Source of the DNA: Micromonospora sp. MH99 | Lineage (GTDB): Bacteria; Actinomycetota; Actinomycetes; Mycobacteriales; Micromonosporaceae | Length of the DNA stretch: 37,210 bases | Direction of reading: 5' to 3' | Assembly: GCF_021442385.1 (NCBI RefSeq) | Contig: NZ_MUZA01000064.1 | Coordinates: 1-37,210, forward strand | Shown: positions 23,028 to 30,758 of the stretch, in pieces | Numbering within the stretch: the first letter of the stretch is position 1 | How the letters are laid out: each line of letters begins with the position of its first letter | The notes under the pieces: model-generated | Database searches by the model: none | The model's input: only the letters and a program-made list of their open reading frames with translations | Told to the model about the DNA's origin: nothing | Position numbers and translations under genes: made by a program

Positions 23028-23142
23028 ATATCCACAGGCTGCCGAGATCGCGAACACAGGCCGTCATCCACAGGCTGGCACCCGCTTTCACGCGGGGTTT
23101 CACGTGAAACGAGGGGTACCTGTGGACAACGGGTGTGGATAA
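23028..23142. promoter_or_regulatory. DnaA-box cluster beside parS
   Basis: Four box-like 9-mers: ATATCCACA (23028-23036), TCATCCACA (23064-23072), TGTGGACAA (23121-23129) and TGTGGATAA (23134-23142). The last two are perfect actinobacterial and E. coli forms, 13 bp apart. The first two share ATCCACAGGCTG. A parS site (23097-23110) sits inside the cluster. It is about 10 kb from oriC. Confidence 0.6.
23097..23110. promoter_or_regulatory. parS site 1
   Basis: Perfect GTTTCACGTGAAAC palindrome, the actinobacterial ParB-loading site, in the intergenic region between the HIT-like gene and parB. Confidence 0.93.
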
Positions 23143-23278
23143 CTTTTCCGCCCCTCAGTCGTTGCTGGCGCACCCCGTCGTCACCATGTTGATGAAGGGG
23201 TGTCGGAGTTGTCTCGCTCGGAGGGACGGGGGTCTCGGCGACGTGCCCGTGGCTCGCGGACGGTGCCGAGCGGTCGCC

Positions 23279-23292
23279 GTTTCACGTGAAAC
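23279..23292. promoter_or_regulatory. parS site 2
   Basis: Perfect GTTTCACGTGAAAC palindrome, 182 bp from site 1, intergenic; extended by flanking CC/GG to an 18-bp palindrome. Confidence 0.93.
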
Positions 23293-23795
23293 GGGATCGC
23301 TCTGAAGCGGTCCTGCGGCGAACGCCCTTCCGGGCAGACGAACAGATGCCCCACTGCGCCCCTCTCAGTGAGCCGCTGCCGCCCCGAAGACCGAGAAGGG
23401 TGCCTCGGGTCGACTTACTGCTCCGCGAGCGCTCTCGTCGCTCGTGGAGGTCATCAGCCCTCCGGGCTGGCCCTCACGGACTCCGCGCGCCGACGGTGTG
23501 CCGGTTGTTCCGCGCGCTCAGCCCCAGGAGACTCGACGCTGCCGCCTCGTGGGCCGGGGCGACCCGCACGGCGTAGGCGGTGCTGGCCTGCCCCCAACTG
23601 ACACGGGATCTGCGGGCCCTCGCCGATTTCGCAACGGTCGAGCGCTCGTGGCCGTGGCGCAGACATCGGCGATTACTCCCGCGACCTCGCAGGTATGGGC
23701 TCCTACCGACATTCGCGGCCGGCCCACGTTGGTTGCGCCGAGTCGACACTAGGCGCTCCGGCCTCACGACTCCTGCGGTTCCAGGACCACGCTGT

Positions 23796-24125
23796 CACGC
23801 CGCGAAGATCCGCCTGAGTCGCTCGACACCGCGCCGCCCAAGCGTCGACCTTCCTGGGCGCTGATCCAGATGCCGCGCCGCCGAGGCGTCCATCGACGAG
23901 GTCTGGGCACCGGTACCGCCGAATGCCGGCCATCCCAGTCTTGCGCTGGACACCGCGCCGCCAAGGTGCCCACCCTCCCGGCCAAGTCCAAGGGCGCCGC
24001 GCCGCGGTGTCCGCCGTCCCGGCCAGGTCTGGGGACTGCGCCGGCGACGTGCCGACCATCCTGGCCTCGGTCTGGAGCATCGCGCCGCCGACGACATCGA
24101 CCATCCCGGCCTACCGAACCCTCAT
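23796..24125. repeat. Degenerate ~42-bp GC-rich tandem repeat, about eight copies
   Basis: Units start at about 23796, 23830, 23874, 23912, 23954, 23998, 24037 and 24081. Each opens with a variant of CGCGCCGCCGAGG, followed about 15-20 bases later by a variant of ACCATCCCGGCC and then GTCTGGG. Unit lengths run 34-44 bp and are not multiples of three, so the array does not encode a repeat protein. Found by eye; boundaries are approximate. Confidence 0.65.
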
Positions 24126-24255
24126 CAGCCGCACCGAGACGGCACCGTTCATGCCCCGCCGCCCCGGCACGGCACCTGCGTCCCTGCCGAGCGCCGAAGC
24201 CGGGTGGGCCGGCCAGTCGAGAGGAGCGGTTCCTGGCCGCTGGATGAGCGATGCC

Positions 24256-24269
24256 GTTTCACGTGAAAC
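24256..24269. promoter_or_regulatory. parS site 3
   Basis: Perfect GTTTCACGTGAAAC palindrome, 66 bp beyond the parB stop codon and just outside its terminator hairpin. Confidence 0.93.
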
Positions 24270-24284
24270 GAGGACGGATGCGGA

Positions 24285-24317
24285 ACGGCCGCGCACCCCG
24301 AGGGGAAGCGCGGCCGT
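24285..24317 (-). terminator. Terminator hairpin of the parAB transcript
   Basis: Ten-bp perfect stem (ACGGCCGCGC with its complement) with an inner CCCC/GGGG that can extend it. It begins 17 bases downstream of the parB stop, on the minus strand. Confidence 0.75.
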
Positions 24318-24334
24318 GGGTGGGGACGGGAGGC

Positions 24335-25366
24335 TCAGTCCTCCGTCTCCTCCTCCTGCGGAACGCCGATGATGCCGACGATCCGCTCCAGGTCGTCCAC
24401 AGTGGCGAACTCGATCGTGATCTTGCCCTTGCTCCGGCCGATGTCCACCTTCACCCGGGTGTCGAAGCGGTCCGACAGCCGATCGGCGAGATCCGACAGC
24501 GCAGGCGCGTGCGGCTTCGGACGACGCTTGGCAGCTTGGCCCTTCGCGGGGCCGTCGTTCAGGGTGAGGGCCACGATCTCCTCGGTCGCCCGTACGGACA
24601 GCCCTTCGGCCACGATCCGCAATGCCAACTGCTCCTGGGCCTCCGAGTCGTCGAGGCTCAACAGCGCGCGGGCGTGACCGGCGGACAGGATGCCTGCGGC
24701 AACCCGACGCTGCACCTGGGCCGGCAGGTTCAGGAGCCGGATGGTGTTGGAGATCTGCGGCCGGCTGCGGCCGATCCGGCGGGCCAACTCCTCGTGGGTG
24801 GCACCGAACTCCTCCAGCAGCTGCTGGTACGCGGCGGCCTCTTCCAACGGGTTCAGGTTGGCCCGATGGATGTTCTCCAGCAGCGCGTCACGGAGCATCG
24901 CGTCGTCACGGGTGTCCCGGACGATCGCCGGGATGTTCTCCCGGCCCACCGCCTGGGCGGCCCGCCAACGGCGCTCACCCATCACCAACTCGTACTTCTC
25001 GTCGTCGAGCTGGCGCACGACGATCGGCTGCAGGAAGCCGACCTCCTGGATCGAGGTCTTCAGTTCCTCCAGCGCCTCCTCGTCGAAGACCTGGCGGGGC
25101 TGCTTCGGGTTCGGCACGATCGCGTCGACCGGGATCTCCGCGAACCGGGCACCCGGCACGGGACTGAGCGTGGACTCGGGCTGCTGGACGGCCGGCACGA
25201 CGGAAGCCGTCGACTGGGGCCCGACTGTCGCCCCGTCGTCGACGTCAACGTCAACGTGCCCGTTCTCCGGTTCGGCCGTCACGGTGCCGGCGGCACCCGG
25301 CACCGGCCCGGTCGGGATGAGCGCCCCCAGGCCCCGTCCCAGACCACCCCGAGGACGGTTCTTCAT
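24335..25366 (-). CDS. parB: Chromosome-partitioning protein ParB
   Basis: CTP-dependent DNA clamp that loads at parS and spreads to build the origin segregation complex. The 343-residue protein begins KNRPRGGLGRGLGALIPTGP, the conserved ParA-contacting N-terminus, followed by a disordered linker. The ParB/CTPase domain (about 75-170) has VDAIVPNPKQPR, MGERRWRAAQ (Gly130-Ala136 region) and LRDALLENIHRANLNPLEEA. The parS-binding helix-turn-helix follows (about 189-212, EELARRIGRSRPQISNTIRL), then a basic C-terminal dimerisation domain. It lies 27 bp downstream of parA on the same strand, and all five parS sites in the window are within 2.5 kb. Confidence 0.97.
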   Translation of the reverse strand: MKNRPRGGLGRGLGALIPTGPVPGAAGTVTAEPENGHVDVDVDDGATVGPQSTASVVPAVQQPESTLSPVPGARFAEIPVDAIVPNPKQPRQVFDEEALEELKTSIQEVGFLQPIVVRQLDDEKYELVMGERRWRAAQAVGRENIPAIVRDTRDDAMLRDALLENIHRANLNPLEEAAAYQQLLEEFGATHEELARRIGRSRPQISNTIRLLNLPAQVQRRVAAGILSAGHARALLSLDDSEAQEQLALRIVAEGLSVRATEEIVALTLNDGPAKGQAAKRRPKPHAPALSDLADRLSDRFDTRVKVDIGRSKGKITIEFATVDDLERIVGIIGVPQEEETED

Positions 25367-25393
25367 GCCACGCCTCCCAGCGACTTGTCCCCA

Positions 25394-26713
25394 CTACGCA
25401 TTCCGGCCCACCGGCTCCTTGACGCCCCGCTCGGCGATCTCCTGGGCAGCCTCGAAGTAGCTCGTGGCGCCCCGCGAACCGGGATCGTAGGTCATCACCG
25501 ACTGGCCGTAGCTGGGTGCCTCGGAGACCCGCACGTTGCGGGGGATGACCGCTTGGAGGACCTTGTCGCCGAAGTGGTTCCGGACGTCCTGCTCGACCGC
25601 GTCCGCGAGGCGGGTACGCCTGTCGTACATGGTCAGCAGGATGGTGGACACGTCGAGCTTCGGGTTGAGGTGTTGCCGCACCAGGTTGATGTTGTTGATC
25701 AGCTGGTTGAGCCCTTCCAGGGCGTAGTACTCGCACTGGATCGGGATCAGCACCTCCTGCGCGGCGACCAGGGCGTTGACCGTGAGCAGGCCGAGCGACG
25801 GCGGGCAGTCGATGAAGACGTAGTCGAACTGGCCGGGGTAGGCGGCGATCGCGCGGTCGAGGCGCGACTCCCGCGCCACCACCGACACCAGCTCGATCTC
25901 CGCCCCGGCGAGGTCGATCGTGGCCGGTACGCACCACAGGTTGGGGATGCCCTCGACCGCCTGCGCCACCTCGGAGAGCGGCACGCTGTTGATCAGACAG
26001 TCGTACACGTCGGGGATGCCGGTGTGGTGCGGCACGTTGAGGCCCGTCGAGGCGTTGCCCTGCGGATCGAGGTCGACCACGAGCACCCGGTTGCCATGCA
26101 GGGCGAGCGCCACGGCGAGGTTGACAGTGGTCGTGGTCTTACCCACGCCGCCCTTCTGGTTGGCGACGCACATGACCCGGGTCCGGTCCGGTCGAGGCAT
26201 GGTCACCTCGCCACTGGGATTCAGGATCTGCACGGCGCGCATCGCCTCCATAGCCAACGGTGGGTCATCCTCTTCGCGCGTCGGGGTTTCACGTGAAACG
26301 TACGTGGGATCGGCCGCTACCGCAGCCAGCGACTCGGTCGACGCGACCGGTACGTCCGGGACCACCGGCGCCGCATCGCGTGCCGCCGCGGCGGTCGGCT
26401 GGTGCGGCACCGCCGGCTCGAAGCGAACCGCCGCAGCCGTGTTCCGCCGGCCGAGCGGCTGTCGCACCTCGGCCGCGTTGACCGGTCGGCTGGGTCCGTC
26501 CGATGCTCGACGACCAGCCGTCGGCTCGGGAGTCTCGAGCCCGGCGGGATGAACCGCCGGGTCGTCCCGCGATGCCAGCGGATCGCTGTCCGCCTGAGGG
26601 GTGGACGCCCCGGTGGCACCGGGCGACCAGCTGGGGTAGTCGGTTTCACGTGAAACAGGGTCGCTGGTTGACCCGGTCACGCGTGGATCGTCGTACCTGC
26701 CGTCGTCATGCAC
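25394..26713 (-). CDS. parA: Chromosome-partitioning ATPase ParA (Soj-like)
   Basis: Walker-type ATPase that moves ParB-parS complexes. The catalytic part starts near residue 172 (MPRPDRTRVMCVANQKGGVG), with deviant Walker A lysines Lys187 and Lys192. Further motifs are the DLDPQGNASTGL loop, the FIDCPPSLGLLT Walker B region and RNVRVSEAPSYGQSV near the C-terminus. Residues 1-170 are a disordered, Pro/Ala/Thr/Asp-rich extension. Two parS sites lie inside this extension and are read in the same frame as Val-Ser-Arg-Glu-Thr at residues 20-24 and 139-143. Start GTG at 26713 has AGGG seven bases upstream. Operon with parB. Confidence 0.95.
   Translation of the reverse strand: MHDDGRYDDPRVTGSTSDPVSRETDYPSWSPGATGASTPQADSDPLASRDDPAVHPAGLETPEPTAGRRASDGPSRPVNAAEVRQPLGRRNTAAAVRFEPAVPHQPTAAAARDAAPVVPDVPVASTESLAAVAADPTYVSRETPTREEDDPPLAMEAMRAVQILNPSGEVTMPRPDRTRVMCVANQKGGVGKTTTTVNLAVALALHGNRVLVVDLDPQGNASTGLNVPHHTGIPDVYDCLINSVPLSEVAQAVEGIPNLWCVPATIDLAGAEIELVSVVARESRLDRAIAAYPGQFDYVFIDCPPSLGLLTVNALVAAQEVLIPIQCEYYALEGLNQLINNINLVRQHLNPKLDVSTILLTMYDRRTRLADAVEQDVRNHFGDKVLQAVIPRNVRVSEAPSYGQSVMTYDPGSRGATSYFEAAQEIAERGVKEPVGRNA
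26286..26299. promoter_or_regulatory. parS site 4, inside the parA coding sequence
   Basis: Perfect GTTTCACGTGAAAC palindrome, encoding residues 139-143 (VSRET) of ParA. Confidence 0.93.
26643..26656. promoter_or_regulatory. parS site 5, inside the parA coding sequence
   Basis: Perfect GTTTCACGTGAAAC palindrome, encoding residues 20-24 (VSRET) of ParA in the same frame as site 4. Confidence 0.93.
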
Positions 26714-26840
26714 CTGTCATCCCTGCCCGCTTCGGATGGTCGGTCCGCGCCCCGGTCAACTTGGCCACACCCGCTCGCACCCCGGAGCGTACGGCCCCTC
26801 GGGAGCGGTCGGAGTCCGCGACGTCCGTCGGCCGCTCCAC

Positions 26841-26846
26841 ATTATC
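26841..26846 (-). promoter_or_regulatory. Possible -10 element for parAB
   Basis: GATAAT on the minus strand, about 130 bp upstream of the parA GTG, in a 253-bp gap between rsmG and parA. A matching -35 is not convincing, so this is tentative. Confidence 0.3.
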
Positions 26847-26966
26847 GACGCGCGGTCAGCCTACGGCGGACGGGCGCGGCCGGTCCACGTCGGGTTCTCA
26901 TTCCCTCGTCCATCCGTACCGGTACAACGAGGCAACCCTCCGACCGGACGCCCGATGGCGCGATGG

Positions 26967-27875
26967 TCAGCGGCGTCGGGCTCGCCCGCCCCGGGAGCGC
27001 TTGCTGGCGGCCGGGCGGGCCGGACCGACCATCCGCTCGCGGACGATCTCCACCACGGTCGTGGGCGGGTCGATCACGCCGACCCCACAGAGGTGTACGG
27101 CGGCTTCCCCGCCACCGAGCCGCGCCACGACGTCGGCGTGCTCCTCGATCTCGGCGGCAGCGGACGATCCCTTGAGTGCCAGTAGCCGCCCGCCGCGCAC
27201 GGCGAGCGGGAGGCACCAGGTCGCCAGCCGGTCCAGCGGTGCGACCGCGCGGGCCGTCACCACGTCGCCGCTGATCGGCTCCCGGCCACTCGATCCGCTG
27301 GCGGCTTCGTCGGCCCGACCGCGAAACACCCGTACCGACCGGGTCAAGCCGAGCCGTTCGACGACCTCGATCAGGAACGACGTCCGCCGAGCCAGCGGCT
27401 CGATCAGAGTGACCGTCAGGTCGGGGCGTGCGATGGCCAGCACCAGACCGGGCAGGCCGGCGCCGGAGCCCACGTCGAGCACGCTCGCTCCGGTCGGAAT
27501 GCGCTCGACCACCGCGGCGCAGTTGAGGAGATGACGGTCCCAGATCCGGGGCGCCTCGCGCGGGCCGATCAAACCGCGGACCACGCCGTCGGTGGCGAGG
27601 ATTTCGGCGTACGCGGCGGCCAGGTCGAGCCGGTCACCGAAGAGAGTCAGTGCGGCAGGTGCCAGCTCGGGCGGCAGCGCGACGTCCGACGGCGACGGTG
27701 TGCCCTCGGTCGAGGCAGCCGCCGGTGGCGAACCGTCAACGGGGACAGCGGAGGACGGGTCGTAGCCCGTCGGGTCGGTATCGGTTCCGGGGGTGGCACG
27801 CCGGACAGCGGACGGCCCGGACGGCGTGCCGCCCGGGCCGGTCACGGTGTCAGCCGTGGTGTCGTCGTGGGTCAA
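26967..27875 (-). CDS. rsmG: 16S rRNA (guanine527-N7)-methyltransferase RsmG
   Basis: S-adenosylmethionine-dependent methylase of G527 in 16S rRNA; its loss gives low-level streptomycin resistance in other bacteria. The core has AAAYAEILATDGVVRGLIGPRE, WDRHLLNCAAV, the SAM-binding VLDVGSGAGLPGLVLA, IEPLARRTSFLIEVVERLGL and VVTARAVAPLDRLATW. It ends in a basic Arg/Lys tail. The 302-residue version starting at TTG 27875 includes about 60 disordered N-terminal residues. The true start is unclear (TTG 27875 or GTG 27845) since neither has a good ribosome site; 27875 lies six bases after the jag stop. Long N-terminal tails are unusual in the family. Confidence 0.92.
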   Translation of the reverse strand: MTHDDTTADTVTGPGGTPSGPSAVRRATPGTDTDPTGYDPSSAVPVDGSPPAAASTEGTPSPSDVALPPELAPAALTLFGDRLDLAAAYAEILATDGVVRGLIGPREAPRIWDRHLLNCAAVVERIPTGASVLDVGSGAGLPGLVLAIARPDLTVTLIEPLARRTSFLIEVVERLGLTRSVRVFRGRADEAASGSSGREPISGDVVTARAVAPLDRLATWCLPLAVRGGRLLALKGSSAAAEIEEHADVVARLGGGEAAVHLCGVGVIDPPTTVVEIVRERMVGPARPAASKRSRGGRARRR

Positions 27876-27880
27876 CGGAG

Positions 27881-28495
27881 TCAGTCCGCCGGCCGTACGA
27901 CGATGCGACGGTTGGGCTCGACGCCCTCCGACTCGCTCTCCACGCCGGCCATGGCGTTGACGACGTCGTGGACGCACTTGCGCTCGAACGCGGACATCGC
28001 CTCCAGGCGCACCGGCTCGCCGTACTCCTTGACCTTCTCGACAGCGTTCTTGGCGACGGCGGCGAGTTCCTTACGGCGGTTCGCCCGGTAGCCGCCGACG
28101 TCGAGCAGCAGGCGGCTCGGCGTACCGGTCTGCCGGAAGATGGCGAGCCGGGTCAGCTCCTGGAGCGCCTCCAGGGTGGCGCCGCGCTGGCCGACCAGGT
28201 TCTGCAGTCGGGCACCGACGACCTCGACCACCGGACGGCCGCCGGCGACCAGCTCGTCGATGTCGCCGTCGTAGTCGAGGATGTCGAGCAGCCCTTCGAC
28301 GTAGTCGGCCGCGATCTCGCTCTGCCGGAACAGGTCGGACTCTCCCAGGGACTTCTTCTCACGGCCACCGGCGGTGGCCTCGGTCTCGTCGCCGTCGACC
28401 TCGTCGGCCTCGGTGTCGTCGCCGTCCACCGCGAGCGTCGCGGTCTCCTCCTCGTCCAGGGACTGCTCGGCGCGGGGGATGCTGGTCTCGGTCAC
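27881..28495 (-). CDS. jag: Jag/KhpB-like KH-R3H RNA-binding protein
   Basis: Single-stranded nucleic acid binding protein, the usual partner of YidC in this operon (M. tuberculosis Rv3920c). The 204-residue protein has an acidic, Asp/Glu/Thr-rich N-terminus (1-50), a KH domain (about 60-135, with VGARLQNLVGQRGATLEALQ), and a C-terminal R3H domain (about 145-204, with YRANRRKELAAVAKNAVEKV and MSAFERKCVHDVVNAM). Start GTG at 28495 follows GGAGATGAG. A long hairpin separates it from yidC. It lies just upstream of rsmG. Confidence 0.93.
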   Translation of the reverse strand: MTETSIPRAEQSLDEEETATLAVDGDDTEADEVDGDETEATAGGREKKSLGESDLFRQSEIAADYVEGLLDILDYDGDIDELVAGGRPVVEVVGARLQNLVGQRGATLEALQELTRLAIFRQTGTPSRLLLDVGGYRANRRKELAAVAKNAVEKVKEYGEPVRLEAMSAFERKCVHDVVNAMAGVESESEGVEPNRRIVVRPAD

Positions 28496-28670
28496 GGTCT
28501 CATCTCCGTACTCGCTCGGCCGGACCGTCGGGTCCGCTGGTTTCCCGGGGCCGGCGGGAGGTCGCCGGTGCCCACGGGCACGTCTGTACGGGCAGTGTCG
28601 CCCGTGACCGCGGCCTGCGCGGTCGGTTCCGCCCGGCGCCGGCCGTACGGCGGCTGCGCGGTGCGGGGTC

Positions 28671-28700
28671 GGGCCGCCGTCGGTTGCCCGACGGCGGCCC
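28671..28700 (-). terminator. 13-bp perfect hairpin between yidC and jag
   Basis: GGGCCGCCGTCGG pairs perfectly with 28688-28700 around a four-base loop. It begins nine bases beyond the yidC stop and sits within a 213-bp gap inside the operon. It may be an attenuator that lowers jag and rsmG expression relative to yidC. Confidence 0.65.
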
Positions 28701-28708
28701 TACGGGGG

Positions 28709-29695
28709 TCAGCCCTGCCGCTTGGCCGGGCGGCTCTTCTTCGGGTTGGCCGGCTTGGCGCCCGGCTTCGGGCCCGCCACCTTCGGGGCGGTCGCCTTGA
28801 CCGGGGCCACGGGGGCGGCCTTGCCGCGACCGAACAGGCCGCCCGACTTGGCGGGCTGCACCGGCCCGCGAGTGGCGGCGGGAGCGGCTGCCTTCTTGGC
28901 GGTCACCGGCGGCGGGAACTTCCGCAGCACCCACTGCTGCTGCCCGAGCGTGAAGAGGTTGTTCGTGACCCAGTAGATGATGACGCCGATCGGGAAGATC
29001 GAGCCGGAGATCAACAGCGACGCGGGGATGCCGTAGAGCATCAGTCGCTGGATCATCCGCTGCTGCGGGTCCTCAGCCCAACCGGTCTTGAGGATCATCT
29101 GGCGGCTGGTCAGGTAGGTGGTGGCGATCATGACCAGGACCAGGACACCAGCGATGATCTTGACCGTGGTGCCGTTGGCGCCGAGACGGGCCAGCTCGTC
29201 GGCGCTGGAGCCGAACTTGCCGGCGATCGGGGCGGTGAAGAGCTTGGCGTTCGACGCGCTGTCGAACTGCTCGACAGTCCAGCCGTAGAGCGTCTTGCTC
29301 TGCTTGGCCGGGTCGAGGCGGCGCAGCACGTGGAAGAGGCCGAGGAAGACCGGGATCTGGAGGAACATCGGAAGGCAGCCCATGAGCGGGTTGGCCTTTT
29401 CCTTCCGGTACAGCTCCATCATCTCTTTCTGGAGCGTCTCCCGGTCACCCTTGTGCTTCTCCTGCAGCTCCTTGACCTTGGGCTGCAGCGCCTGCATCGC
29501 CCGCTGGGACTTGATCTGCTTGACGAAGACCGGGAACAGGATCACCCGGACGGAGACCACCAGGAAGACGATGGCCAGGATCCAGGCGAAGTTGGTGCCG
29601 ATCACCGCGTCGACGGGCACCCCGATGGCGTCCCAGGCGGAGTGCCAGGTCAGCAGGATCCACGAAATCGCGTAGTAGATCCAGTCGAGACTCAA
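28709..29695 (-). CDS. yidC: Membrane protein insertase YidC
   Basis: Inserts membrane proteins alone or with Sec. The 328-residue actinobacterial-type YidC has an N-terminal segment near residue 5, the conserved hydrophilic groove arginine in VVSVRVILFPVFVKQIKSQR (about 47-66), the cytoplasmic helical hairpin KVKELQEKHKGDRETLQKEM, then LMGCLPMFLQIPVFLGLFHV and two C-terminal membrane segments. A disordered, Lys/Pro/Ala-rich basic tail (about 255-328) probably contacts ribosomes. The start is TTG at 29695, which overlaps the yidD TGA as TTGA, so translation is coupled. It lies in the rpmH-rnpA-yidD-yidC operon. Confidence 0.96.
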   Translation of the reverse strand: MSLDWIYYAISWILLTWHSAWDAIGVPVDAVIGTNFAWILAIVFLVVSVRVILFPVFVKQIKSQRAMQALQPKVKELQEKHKGDRETLQKEMMELYRKEKANPLMGCLPMFLQIPVFLGLFHVLRRLDPAKQSKTLYGWTVEQFDSASNAKLFTAPIAGKFGSSADELARLGANGTTVKIIAGVLVLVMIATTYLTSRQMILKTGWAEDPQQRMIQRLMLYGIPASLLISGSIFPIGVIIYWVTNNLFTLGQQQWVLRKFPPPVTAKKAAAPAATRGPVQPAKSGGLFGRGKAAPVAPVKATAPKVAGPKPGAKPANPKKSRPAKRQG

Positions 29696-29985
29696 TTCGG
29701 TGCTCCAGTCACATCGGCACGGCGGCGACCGCCCGGCTCCGGCACCGGGTCATGTCCACCAGGGTGGAAGGGGTGGCAGCGCAACAGCCGCCGGACCGCC
29801 AGCGCGGCTCCCCGGAGCGCGCCGTGCCGGGCCACCGCCTCCTGGGCGTACGCACTGCACGACGGGTAGAACCGACAGCGAGCCGGCAGTGCCGGACTTA
29901 TCCACCGACGGTACGCGATGATGGGCGCGATCAGCACCCTGGCACCGGTTGACGTCGGGCGCGTGGCGGTCGGGTCGGTGCTCAC
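29692..29985 (-). CDS. yidD: Membrane protein insertion efficiency factor YidD
   Basis: Small membrane-associated protein thought to assist YidC. The 97-residue product has the family core IIAYRRWISPALPARCRFYP SCSAYAQEA with conserved cysteines, followed by CHPFHPGGHDPVP. The GTG at 29985 overlaps the rnpA stop (GTGA), and its own stop overlaps the yidC start. Confidence 0.96.
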   Translation of the reverse strand: MSTDPTATRPTSTGARVLIAPIIAYRRWISPALPARCRFYPSCSAYAQEAVARHGALRGAALAVRRLLRCHPFHPGGHDPVPEPGGRRRADVTGAPN

Positions 29986-30398
29986 CGGGACCGCCTCTCC
30001 CGGGGCGTCCGGGCGACCGCGATGGCGGAGTCCAGGTCCGTGGCGAGCCGGGGGTACGAGGCGCCAGCCGCGGCGGGAAGCGCCCGGACGACAAGGGTGC
30101 TGCCGGCGGGCAGCGCGCCGAGCCGCTCCCGGACCAACGCCCGCAGTCGACGCCGGACCTTGTTACGGACCACCGCGTTGCCGACGGCCTTGGACACGAC
30201 GAAGCCGGCGCGGGCCGGCGCGGAGGGCTGCTCCGCAACGGTGTCCCGCGCCGGCTCCGGCGAGGTCGTTGTGCTGGTCCCGGTGGTCGACGGCATGGTC
30301 AGGTGGACCACGATCGCGCCTCGGCCGACGCGTCGGCCACCGCGAACCGCTGCGGCGAAGTCAGTGCTACGCCGCAGTCGCTGTGCGGCGGCCAGCAC
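29982..30398 (-). CDS. rnpA: Ribonuclease P protein component
   Basis: Protein subunit of RNase P, which trims the 5' leader of tRNA precursors. The 138-residue protein has LAAAQRLRRSTDFAAAVRGG at the N-terminus and the RNase P signature GFVVSKAVGNAVVRNKVRRR in the middle. An insert of about 25 residues rich in Thr/Ser/Glu (STTGTSTTTSPEPARDTVAE) lies between the first strands, longer than in most relatives. Start GTG at 30398 follows a G-rich stretch; a longer frame to 30494 overlaps rpmH. It lies 34 bp downstream of rpmH and overlaps yidD by four bases. Confidence 0.93.
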   Translation of the reverse strand: MLAAAQRLRRSTDFAAAVRGGRRVGRGAIVVHLTMPSTTGTSTTTSPEPARDTVAEQPSAPARAGFVVSKAVGNAVVRNKVRRRLRALVRERLGALPAGSTLVVRALPAAAGASYPRLATDLDSAIAVARTPRERRSR

Positions 30399-30432
30399 GA
30401 CTGCCCACGTCCCCCGGACCGGCCCGGTCGGC

Positions 30433-30570
30433 TCAGGCCGACAGGGTGGTGCGACCCTTGGCGCGGCGGCTCGAGAGGATGGCACGGCCGGCACGGGTGC
30501 GCATGCGCAGCCGGAAGCCGTGGGTCTTCGCGCGCCGGCGGTTGTTCGGCTGGTAGGTGCGCTTGCTCAC
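30433..30570 (-). CDS. rpmH: 50S ribosomal protein L34
   Basis: Ribosomal large-subunit protein of 45 residues, the standard size, starting SKRTYQPNNRRRAKTHGFRL after the GTG at 30570, with GGAGAG seven bases upstream. The sequence KTHGFRLRMRTRAGRAILSS is diagnostic. First gene of the minus-strand operon leading to yidC. Confidence 0.98.
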   Translation of the reverse strand: MSKRTYQPNNRRRAKTHGFRLRMRTRAGRAILSSRRAKGRTTLSA

Positions 30571-30758
30571 GTCAGGCTCTCCGTTTTCGTACGCGCCCCG
30601 CGCGACGGGATCGCCGGGGTCGTGGGGTGGTCCAGGCCACCTCGACGGTGGCCACCGATCGGTGCTGCCCTGCGGAGCCGAACCTCGAAGGTGCGGGGAT
30701 GCGACCGCGGACAGCAAGCACCCATCACCCTAGCAGAGGACGAGAGAGCAGCCGCTCC

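Larger units (their letters stand above)
22912..24334. other. 1.4-kb gene-free region carrying parS sites, DnaA boxes and a tandem repeat
   Basis: No open frame here looks like a real protein: the candidates are Arg/Pro/Ser-rich, overlap each other on both strands and have no ribosome sites. The region holds three perfect parS sites (23097, 23279, 24256), four DnaA-box-like sequences (23028-23142), a ~42-bp degenerate tandem repeat (23796-24125) and the parB terminator (24285-24317). I see nothing recognisable between 23300 and 23795. It is best read as a centromere-like non-coding locus beside parAB. Confidence 0.75.

Noticed and set aside
22906..23576. Short plus-strand frames in the gene desert
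   Set aside because: They read straight through parS and DnaA boxes, are Arg/Pro/Ser-rich and lack ribosome sites or family resemblance.
23703..24104. Minus-strand frame over the 42-bp tandem repeat, as a possible repeat protein
   Set aside because: Repeat units are not multiples of three and each shifts frame, so no periodic protein results.
23796..24125. CRISPR array
   Set aside because: Copies are strongly diverged, there are no unique spacers of constant length and no cas genes nearby.
24251..26296. 681-codon plus-strand frame opposite parAB
   Set aside because: Antisense to two certain genes; the protein is Arg/His/Gly/Asp-rich and non-family.
27650..29869. 739-codon plus-strand frame opposite rsmG, jag and yidC
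   Set aside because: Shadow across three clear minus-strand genes.
29898..29906. TTATCCACC DnaA-box-like sequence in yidD
   Set aside because: It encodes the conserved RRWISP motif of YidD on the other strand, so the match is explained by protein constraint.
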